Positions 7,409 through 12,839 of a DNA stretch of 17,653 nucleotides are shown here, in pieces. Below the pieces are notes generated by a model. It ran no database searches. It was not told the origin of the DNA and saw nothing but the letters and a program-made list of their open reading frames with translations. The position numbers and the translations under genes were made by a program. Origin of the DNA: CAIWGV01 sp964515175 (GTDB taxonomy: Bacteria > Pseudomonadota > Alphaproteobacteria > UBA7879 > UBA5542); contig CAZEUR010000023.1 in NCBI GenBank assembly GCA_964515175.1, forward strand, positions 1 through 17,653, in the 5' to 3' direction. Numbering within the stretch: the first letter of the stretch is position 1; the number at the start of each line of letters is the position of its first letter.

Positions 7409-7906
7409 ATGAAAGAATACGGAAAGTTTTTTATCCTTTTTGCCACCGCCTTAGCTTTGACATCTTGCCAGTGTGTTAAGAAGGGATGCTCCTCTTCAGC
7501 AAGCACGGCCGCTGAAGCAGAATGCCAGAAAAATCTGAGAGACACAGGAGTTCTAAAAGATGAGAATGGAAACATCCTTGTTGCAGACAGAACATTCTTT
7601 GCCTTCAACGAATCTGATTTGACGGCCGCCTCTCGAAAGACTCTTGATGAACAGGCATCTTGGTTAAACACATCCCCTGACACCAGCATCCTCATTACAG
7701 GCCACTGTGATGAACGGGGAACTCGGGAATACAACATTGGTCTCGGGGAAAGACGGGCTAATGCTGCAAAAGACTACCTAGTGTCTATCGGGATTGACCC
7801 AAGCCGCATTCACGTAAGCAGCAAAGGGAAAGATGATCCCCTTGTTATGGGCTCCACAGAAGAAGCCTGGGCACAAAACCGAGTGGCTGTTGTCTCAACC
7901 AACTAG
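7409..7906 (+). CDS. pal: peptidoglycan-associated lipoprotein Pal
   Basis: An outer-membrane lipoprotein of the Tol-Pal system, which links the outer membrane to peptidoglycan and drives outer-membrane constriction at division. It has 165 residues, normal for Pal. The lipoprotein signal ends in the lipobox LTSC (17-20), with Cys20 as the lipidated residue. A short Ser/Ala linker leads to the OmpA-like domain, which starts near residue 57 (DRTFFAFNESDL) and holds the strongly Pal-specific stretch TGHCDERGTREYNIGLGERR, then AAKDYL and GIDPSRIHVSSKGKDDP. The Asp and Arg of that motif are the diaminopimelate-binding residues known in this family. tolB and ybgF/cpoB, the usual neighbours, are not adjacent: the gene stands alone with its own promoter and terminator. 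Confidence 0.96.
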   Translation: MKEYGKFFILFATALALTSCQCVKKGCSSSASTAAEAECQKNLRDTGVLKDENGNILVADRTFFAFNESDLTAASRKTLDEQASWLNTSPDTSILITGHCDERGTREYNIGLGERRANAAKDYLVSIGIDPSRIHVSSKGKDDPLVMGSTEEAWAQNRVAVVSTN

Positions 7907-7948
7907 ACTCTTAAATCTATCTTTAAACTCCTTTAAAACAAGATTCCT

Positions 7949-7974
7949 CTCCCCCTCTTGGGGGAGTTTTTTTT
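7949..7974 (+). terminator. intrinsic terminator of pal
   Basis: A 7-bp GC-rich stem CTCCCCC/GGGGGAG (7949-7955 and 7960-7966) with a TCTT loop is followed directly by eight T residues (7967-7974). It lies about 43 bp downstream of the pal stop: a textbook rho-independent terminator. Confidence 0.92.
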
Positions 7975-8061
7975 CATAAGAAAAAAGAAAATTCTTTCAA
8001 CTTCCTTTTAATATTAACTGCTCCTAGAATCCCGAATTGGAAATAACAGGAGTTTTTAAGA

Positions 8062-8349
8062 ATGAGGTCCAATTATTATAAAATCGCTACTTTCTTTTCA
8101 AGATCCCGACAGGAAGCTGTTCTTCAGGAAATAGAAAAATCTTTTTATGAGGCGGTTTTTCCAAAATCAAAGAAAGGCCCTAATTCCTACCTGTTGCGAA
8201 AAATTTCTGATCAGATAAATTTTTGCGTCGCCAATTATTATTTTGAACAGGATCTTTTGGCATATCTTCTAGGGTTTGATGCTTTTATCTCAAGACACAA
8301 AACCTTTGGAGAATCGACGCTTTTGCATAAAAATAACACATCACTATGA
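8062..8349 (+). CDS. small hypothetical protein (95 aa)
   Basis: I do not recognise this 95-residue protein. It is supported by AGGAG (8048-8052) nine bases before the ATG and by its position between the pal terminator and the promoter of the next gene. It has no signal peptide or membrane segment. The N-terminal half is charged and probably helical (RSRQEAVLQEIEKSFYEAVF), followed by a Lys/Ser/Pro-containing turn (PKSKKGPNS), a second helical part (LLRKISDQINFCVANYYF) and an aromatic, hydrophobic segment (LLAYLLGFDAFI). It is probably a small cytosolic protein. Whether it is functionally tied to the XRE-type regulator 128 bp downstream is unknown. Confidence 0.55.
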   Translation: MRSNYYKIATFFSRSRQEAVLQEIEKSFYEAVFPKSKKGPNSYLLRKISDQINFCVANYYFEQDLLAYLLGFDAFISRHKTFGESTLLHKNNTSL

Positions 8350-8371
8350 AACTCTCTCCCCCACATCCATC

Positions 8372-8400
8372 TTGCGAACATCCGTCGTCTAACGTATACA
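8372..8400 (+). promoter_or_regulatory. candidate promoter of the XRE/receiver gene
   Basis: TTGCGA (8372-8377) and TATACA (8395-8400) are separated by exactly 17 bases; each matches four of six consensus positions. The predicted start of transcription, near 8407, lies just before the palindrome at 8413-8437, the normal place for a repressor operator. Confidence 0.5.
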
Positions 8401-8412
8401 CTACCGTTGCAG

Positions 8413-8437
8413 GAATGTTCTGGTCTCCAGAACATTC
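8413..8437. promoter_or_regulatory. perfect 11-bp palindrome, probable operator
   Basis: GAATGTTCTGG (8413-8423), the spacer TCT, and CCAGAACATTC (8427-8437) form a perfect inverted repeat; GCAG (8409-8412) and CTGC (8439-8442) extend it with a one-base bulge. It lies in the leader of the XRE-type regulator, 40 bp before its ATG and just downstream of the candidate promoter. No T-run follows, so it is not a terminator. Autoregulation by the downstream protein is the simplest reading, inferred only from position. A role as an mRNA hairpin is possible. Confidence 0.65.
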
Positions 8438-8477
8438 TCTGCGGAGGCTAAAGCTGTTAAAAAAAGAGGTATAAATA

Positions 8478-9191
8478 ATGTCAGAAATCGAAACAACTGC
8501 CAAACTTGATATGAATGTATTTATCGGGCAAAGAATCAGAGAGCGTCGCTTAAAGTTAGGCCTTACTCTTGTGGATGTCTCGCAAAAGCTGCGGGTTTCC
8601 CATCAGCAACTTCAAAAGTATGAGCAAGGGAGCTCTCGTATCTCTGCCACCACTCTTTTCCAAATTTCAGAGATTTTAAAAGTCTCTGTGACCTACTTTT
8701 ATAGTGGGTATGATAATAGCAATGAAGACCTGAATCCCTCAGAAAGCCTTCTAAACTGTGACCGAAAAAATCCTTTGAATGTATTAATTGCGGAACATGA
8801 TCCTGCCGATGAACGACTTGTTCGAGAAGCGCTTCTTGATACAGGAAAACCTGTTAACATCTACACTCTTCACGATGGAGATCAGGTTCTAGATTTTTTA
8901 AAAAACAGGCGTGGCATAAGCCGACTTCCTCGACCAGATATTATTTTTATCGAGCTCGTTCTCCCTAAAGTTAATGGCCTCCAACTCTTACGGGAAATAA
9001 AAAGGGACCGTAACATCCAAGACATACCTGTCATCATTATGTCCTATAGTTTGAACAAGAAAGATCTCGCAGATTGTTACCAAACCCATGCCAGCGGATA
9101 CATTCATAAGGACTGTAATCTTTCTGGATTCCGAGCCCAGATCAAAGACAGCATTAATTATTGGTCAACTGTTTGCTTACCAAATATGTAA
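8478..9191 (+). CDS. XRE-type DNA-binding protein fused to a degenerate receiver domain
   Basis: 237 residues in two domains. Residues 15-75 are a Cro/C1-type helix-turn-helix (IGQRIRERRLKLGLTLVDVS, QKLRVSHQQLQKYEQG, ISATTLFQISEILKVSVTYF). Residues 100-235 are a CheY-like receiver of the Rcp1-like type (LNVLIAEHDPADERLVREAL ... PDIIFIELVLPKVNGLQLL ... IPVIIMSYS ... GYIHKD). The phospho-accepting Asp is replaced by Glu159, and the usual second acidic residue of the Asp pair is His107 (E106-H-D108), while Ser189 and Lys211 keep the switch positions. The receiver may therefore be locked or phosphorylation-independent. The order HTH first, receiver last is opposite to most response regulators. 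AGAGG (8465-8469) precedes the ATG. A strong palindrome in its leader suggests autoregulation. It converges on ygfZ with a 5-bp gap. Confidence 0.88.
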   Translation: MSEIETTAKLDMNVFIGQRIRERRLKLGLTLVDVSQKLRVSHQQLQKYEQGSSRISATTLFQISEILKVSVTYFYSGYDNSNEDLNPSESLLNCDRKNPLNVLIAEHDPADERLVREALLDTGKPVNIYTLHDGDQVLDFLKNRRGISRLPRPDIIFIELVLPKVNGLQLLREIKRDRNIQDIPVIIMSYSLNKKDLADCYQTHASGYIHKDCNLSGFRAQIKDSINYWSTVCLPNM

Positions 9192-9196
9192 ATATC

Positions 9197-10027
9197 TCAA
9201 GCCGGTGGATAGATCTTGAGAACACCACCATCCTTTGATACAATCTGCATGTCATGAGAGACTTCCTCAGACCGCAACAGCGCGAGCCCTTGTGGTCCAC
9301 AAGAACTCCTCATGCGGCCCACTTCTTTGTCCCCAAAAAAGAGGGGTTCATCAAAATAAGGCATGGGGCCTGCTTGCTTCAAAACACGCCAAAGGCCTTT
9401 ACGGACCTCTCCCAAATGTTTTGTGCGGGCTATCAACTCTTGCCCCAAATAACACCCCTTATCCCAATCGATGGCATTCAGTTGGTCCATGCTATTTTCC
9501 AGAGGAACCGCTTTTCCTCGGATCATATCCCGTCCTCCATCGGGGACCCCCAAAGATAGACGATGCCTATCGTAGAGGCTAAAATCTAGGCCAGAATCAA
9601 ATAGAATAGGCCCCATTACAAGTGTCCCCATTGCTGAAAGTCGAGGATCCACAAATTCAAGGTAAGATTTACGTTGAATAACCATCCCTCGAGGAGAAGA
9701 AGTTCCCACGGGGTGAGACCCGATTCCCCAATCTTCCAAAAGTTCTATTTTCACCTCAGATCTAAGCTTATAAAGCTCTAGCCTGTTTTTTAAAGACTGG
9801 GCCTCTTCTTTTTCTGGAGTCAGCAAAAGCGCCCCATCATGTTCCACAATAAAAAAATCATCTTGAAACCGCCCTTGGGGGGTCAGCAAAAGGGAATAAA
9901 GAGCCCTATCCGGGGTCAACTTTTCCAAATCATTAGAGATTAGGCCCTGCAAAAAAGAAACCCGATCTCGCCCCGAAATACGCAAGATCACCCGATTATA
10001 AAGAAAAACACAGATTGACGACGTCAT
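9197..10027 (-). CDS. ygfZ: YgfZ/CAF17-type folate-binding protein
   Basis: A GcvT-related, tetrahydrofolate-binding protein of the YgfZ/CAF17 (COG0354) family, known to support assembly or repair of certain Fe-S enzymes such as MiaB. It has 276 residues, in the normal range. The N terminus has the family start VILRISGRDRVSFLQGLISN (13-32). The signature loop DKGCYLGQELIAR (189-201) includes the essential Cys192 within the KGCxxGQE motif. A C-terminal barrel follows with PLFFGDKEVGRMRSS and GLALLR. The start is supported by GAGGAG just upstream. The gene is divergent from the GT9 gene, with a 22-bp gap, and convergent with the XRE/receiver gene. The product is cytosolic and the identification is firm at family level. 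Confidence 0.93.
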   Translation of the reverse strand: MTSSICVFLYNRVILRISGRDRVSFLQGLISNDLEKLTPDRALYSLLLTPQGRFQDDFFIVEHDGALLLTPEKEEAQSLKNRLELYKLRSEVKIELLEDWGIGSHPVGTSSPRGMVIQRKSYLEFVDPRLSAMGTLVMGPILFDSGLDFSLYDRHRLSLGVPDGGRDMIRGKAVPLENSMDQLNAIDWDKGCYLGQELIARTKHLGEVRKGLWRVLKQAGPMPYFDEPLFFGDKEVGRMRSSCGPQGLALLRSEEVSHDMQIVSKDGGVLKIYPPA

Positions 10028-10049
10028 AAAAGCTCCTCATTATAGCCCC

Positions 10050-10976
10050 ATGAAAATTCTTCTTATTACATCCACCCACTTAGGTGATGCAGTTCTTTCC
10101 ACTGGGATATTAACACATCTCGTGAACAAATATCCAGATGCCGAAATAACAATTGCCTGTGGCCCTATTCCAGCGCCTTTATTTGAAGCTGTGCCTCGCT
10201 TAGAGCGCCTTTTCAGCATTCGAAAAAAACCCTTCTCTCTCCACTGGCTTATCCTCTGGTTTAAATGCTTACTCACCAAATGGGACCTCACCATTGATAT
10301 TCGCGGCACGGGACTCACCTGTTTTCTGATTAGCTCAAAAAGACTCATTTGGAAGTCGTCCTCTGACACAGACCTTCGCGTTCATCAATTGGCCCGCTTC
10401 ATGGGCCTGTCAAAAACACCTCCTAATAAAATATGGCTACCTTCCCCTTTTCTGAAACAAGCAGAAGATCTCCTACCAAAAGGCCCCACCTATATTGCAC
10501 TCTCCCCCACGGCCAACTGGAGCAAGAAGTGCTGGCCTCTGGATTCCTATGCCTCCCTTTCTAAACACATCCTCACCCATCCCAAGAGGTTTCCCCGAGC
10601 CAAACTGGTGATCTTTGGAACCGCCTCTCAACGGGCGGATGTGCAACCACTCTTTGACCAGCTGCCTCCAGATAGAATCATTGATCTCATGGGACTACCC
10701 CATCTTCTCTTGGTGGCCGCAAGCTTGAAACAATGTCAGGCTTTCGTGGGGAATGATTCCGGACTCATGCATCTAGCGGCTGCCCTCAATATCCCCTGCC
10801 TCGGTCTCTTTGGCCCAAGCCCTCATGCCATCTATGGTCCCTGGGGCAAGAAAACAGCCATCGCCAGAGTTAATCTCCCCCTCGACGAAATCTGGGCACG
10901 TGTTCATAAGGGAGAAGACGTAATGGGGTTGCTCTCTGTCAAAGAAGTCGAAAAAGCATTGAAGGGATTGATTTAA
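10050..10976 (+). CDS. GT9 (heptosyltransferase-like) glycosyltransferase
   Basis: 308 residues of glycosyltransferase family 9, the family of ADP-heptose:LPS heptosyltransferases, acting on the inner face of the cytoplasmic membrane in lipopolysaccharide core or related glycan synthesis. The N-terminal Rossmann half begins with MKILLITSTHLGDAVLSTGI, where Asp13 corresponds to the catalytic base described for WaaC. Further blocks are DLTIDIRGTG (79-88), PTYIALSPTANWSKKCWP (146-163), KLVIFGT (185-191) and the nucleotide-sugar motif FVGNDSGLMHLAAAL (232-246) followed by GLFGPS (252-257). No strong ribosome-binding site precedes the ATG, but the N terminus fits the family exactly. Which heptosyltransferase step it performs cannot be told. 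No other LPS gene is adjacent, and its promoter must lie in or beside ygfZ. Confidence 0.92.
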   Translation: MKILLITSTHLGDAVLSTGILTHLVNKYPDAEITIACGPIPAPLFEAVPRLERLFSIRKKPFSLHWLILWFKCLLTKWDLTIDIRGTGLTCFLISSKRLIWKSSSDTDLRVHQLARFMGLSKTPPNKIWLPSPFLKQAEDLLPKGPTYIALSPTANWSKKCWPLDSYASLSKHILTHPKRFPRAKLVIFGTASQRADVQPLFDQLPPDRIIDLMGLPHLLLVAASLKQCQAFVGNDSGLMHLAAALNIPCLGLFGPSPHAIYGPWGKKTAIARVNLPLDEIWARVHKGEDVMGLLSVKEVEKALKGLI

Positions 10977-10986
10977 TTCCTTCAAT
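10958..10986. other. hairpin across the end of the GT9 gene
   Basis: ATTGAAGGGATT (10958-10969) pairs with AATTCCTTCAAT (10975-10986), with one G-U pair and a 5-base loop that contains the first base of the stop codon. No T-run follows, so it is not a standard terminator. It may protect the 3' end of the mRNA or slow ribosomes. Low confidence for function. Confidence 0.35.
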
Positions 10987-11314
10987 CAAAGAAGCCCAAA
11001 ACCCAAAAAACACCGTCATCCTCAGCCAATTCAAAGAATTGTCTACACAGATGCCTTTAGATCCTATAATGCTTAGGAGGATCAATCATTCCAAACTCTT
11101 TGCAGACAAGAAAAACCACAGAAGTGTACTTCTGTTTTTATAATACTCAAAGGCTCCCTGCAACTTTTGATGGACAAACACCGATGGGTATCTATAAGCA
11201 AGTTGCCTCCTCACAAAGGGGGTGAAAATAGCAGCCTAAAAACTGCCCTATGTGAGCTAAAATTTATCCTTCCTTTCACTCGAATTTGGTCTAACAATAA
11301 GGGATCGCCTTACA
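10977..11314. other. intergenic region between GT9 and subtilase genes
   Basis: 338 bp between two converging genes. It holds the bidirectional terminator candidate at 11118-11139 and no gene that I can support. The open frame at 11167-11442 overlaps the 3' end of the subtilase gene on the other strand, lacks a ribosome-binding site and has no family resemblance. Confidence 0.6.
11118..11139. terminator. bidirectional intrinsic terminator candidate
   Basis: ACAGAAG (11118-11124), loop TGTA, CTTCTGT (11129-11135), then a T-run to 11139 on the plus strand. AAAAACC at 11111-11117 gives the matching T-rich tail on the minus strand. It sits between the converging GT9 and subtilase genes and can serve both, about 140 bp and 180 bp from their stops. 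Confidence 0.6.
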
Positions 11315-12736
11315 CTACAATTTTGTCGTTTCGTTACTTGATCCCCCCATACCTCCTTTTATCGATCGATGAGTTCTCTGCCTGTAGGCATTCTGGATCA
11401 GCCTTGCTTTTTGGTCATCAATTTTTTCTTTCATTTTTTTAAATTCTTGATCTACTAAATCAAGTAACTCGTTATATCTCATGCCTTTATTCTTCTTTTT
11501 GAAAGCGTCATAAAAAGCCCCGTATAGAAAAGCATTCCTCAGATTCAAAATCCCTCTACCATATTGGAAAGGGTCAAAGGGTTTGTATTGCACAGAAGGA
11601 ACTAAATATTTAGGCAAAGCTTTCTCGTAAATGAAAATTGTTTCTCCATCTCGGTGGATAAAAAAGCTTCTGTCCGCTGAGTTTAAAGGAATGTCACCAA
11701 TTTCTTCCATAGATAAATCTTCATAAGCACTTCTCAACAAAGCTGCTGCTCCACTGATTGTTGGGGCACTCAAGCTTGTTCCATTGAGAAACCTAAGACC
11801 ATGTCCTGTATTTGCAGGGACTTCTGCTCCCAGAGCCATTAGGAATCTCTCTTGATATATTGAGTTATGTCCAGGTCTGTTTGACATTTCTAGAATATCA
11901 TTATTGGATTTTATAGCCCCTGCGAGGATTATCTGTTTCTTATAAGCACTATTATCTTGTGTTAAAAGAGTAAAATTATCATGAATCCCTTTTTTTTCTA
12001 AATCTAATCCGTCATTTCCTGCGGATTTTACAAGGAGATTATTCTTACTTTTTAAGAAACCATCTATCCAACCAGTTTCTGCACCAATCAAGGATTCCAT
12101 CGATATATTGAGAATCGTATTATCTTGAAAGCCCGGGTGGAACTTTCTTACAAACGCTGAGGAGATACTTTCACTTACAACTAAAATCTTTGCTTGTGGA
12201 GCCATATTCTGCAAAACTCCCGCTACAGCATGGGAATGATTACAAGCTATTCCATAATAATAGTTTGGAACCCCATATAATTTTAGAGAAGGAATATATT
12301 TGGAATATGAGTGCCTGGAACCCGTCTCTTCTATTAATAATATTTTTTGAGTTTGTCCATATACACCTTGTTTATGGGCCCATTCTAAAGCTCCGGAAAA
12401 ATCTGCTGGAATTGGTTTTCTTAAAATTAATTCTTTCTGTGCTGTTCTTCCTAGACCAGTCGGAGGAACAAGCCCCCCAACTTTTTTTTGAAAGTGGCTA
12501 CTATTTCCCCATAACTTCTCTTCTATTTCAAGCATCTGTTTGTCGGGGTCAGACCGCAATTCGCCATAGACCGGGAGCAAACGGATTTGTTCTTTAAGTT
12601 TATTATATTGCTCACTTAAAGCTCGCTCTTCCGGGCTTAAGGGAGATGATAGGCGGGTCAAAAAGTACTCGGCCTCTTTTTCCTGACTTGAAAACACTAA
12701 AACTGGTACTAAAAGAATAAAGTAAATTATTCGCAT
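11315..12736 (-). CDS. exported subtilase-like (S8) protein with IQ-like C terminus
   Basis: 473 residues. A signal peptide (MRIIYFILLVPVLVFSS) is followed by a helical region (about 20-110) and an S8/subtilisin domain (about 128-400). Matching motifs are ILLIEETG (132-139) for the Asp motif, HSHAVAG (167-173) for the His motif with His167, SAGNDG (238-243) with oxyanion Asn241, and NGTSLSAPTISGAAAL (318-333) with Ser321. The final domain helix is YGRGILNLRNAF. At the catalytic Asp position the sequence has Glu137 (Glu136 is the neighbour), so activity may be reduced or lost. The C terminus is a charged helix (KKMKEKIDDQKARLIQNAYRQ) that ends in an IQ-like motif (447-457). GAGGAG precedes the ATG. 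The start lies in a predicted mRNA hairpin. It is probably periplasmic or secreted; the substrate is unknown. Confidence 0.82.
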   Translation of the reverse strand: MRIIYFILLVPVLVFSSQEKEAEYFLTRLSSPLSPEERALSEQYNKLKEQIRLLPVYGELRSDPDKQMLEIEEKLWGNSSHFQKKVGGLVPPTGLGRTAQKELILRKPIPADFSGALEWAHKQGVYGQTQKILLIEETGSRHSYSKYIPSLKLYGVPNYYYGIACNHSHAVAGVLQNMAPQAKILVVSESISSAFVRKFHPGFQDNTILNISMESLIGAETGWIDGFLKSKNNLLVKSAGNDGLDLEKKGIHDNFTLLTQDNSAYKKQIILAGAIKSNNDILEMSNRPGHNSIYQERFLMALGAEVPANTGHGLRFLNGTSLSAPTISGAAALLRSAYEDLSMEEIGDIPLNSADRSFFIHRDGETIFIYEKALPKYLVPSVQYKPFDPFQYGRGILNLRNAFLYGAFYDAFKKKNKGMRYNELLDLVDQEFKKMKEKIDDQKARLIQNAYRQRTHRSIKGGMGGSSNETTKL

Positions 12737-12785
12737 TTTATTTCTCCTCTTGGCAGGGAATGCGAACCTATTTCTAGGATAGGTT
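12730..12785 (-). promoter_or_regulatory. two leader hairpins, one holding the subtilase start codon
   Basis: On the minus strand, AACCTAT/ATAGGTT (plus 12779-12785 and 12765-12771) makes a 7-bp stem with a 7-base loop. Next to it, TTCGCATT and AATGCGAA (plus 12759-12766 and 12730-12737) make a perfect 8-bp stem with a 21-base loop. The second stem contains the start codon of the subtilase gene, and its loop contains the ribosome-binding site GAGGAG. This would allow translational control. Both could instead be DNA operators. Confidence 0.45.
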
Positions 12786-12791
12786 AAAGTT

Positions 12792-12835
12792 CTGGGCTCT
12801 AATAGATCTTTAAAAGAAATGTTTAGAGAACCCAG
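12792..12835. other. hairpin downstream of the autotransporter gene
   Basis: CTGGGCTCTAA (12792-12802) pairs with TTAGAG (12823-12828) and CCCAG (12831-12835), an 11-bp stem with a 2-base bulge and a 20-base loop. It begins four bases beyond the autotransporter stop. It has no clear T-run in either direction, so it may be an mRNA 3'-end stabiliser or a weak terminator. Most of one copy of the 23-bp repeat forms its loop. Confidence 0.4.
12801..12823. repeat. 23-bp dispersed repeat, copy 1
   Basis: Bases 12801-12823 are identical to 17316-17338. The core is TAGATCTTTAAAAGAAATGT. Both copies lie immediately downstream of the stop codon of a minus-strand gene (autotransporter and LRR protein). 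The flanks differ. Confidence 0.75.
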
Positions 12836-12839
12836 CTAT

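Noticed and set aside
9195..9221. 7-bp inverted repeat TCTCAAG/CTTGAGA between the converging XRE/receiver and ygfZ genes
   Set aside because: It has a 13-base loop and no T-run and lies mostly in the coding end of ygfZ.
11167..11442. Open frame of 91 codons on the plus strand
   Set aside because: It overlaps the 3' end of the subtilase gene, lacks a ribosome-binding site and its product looks random.
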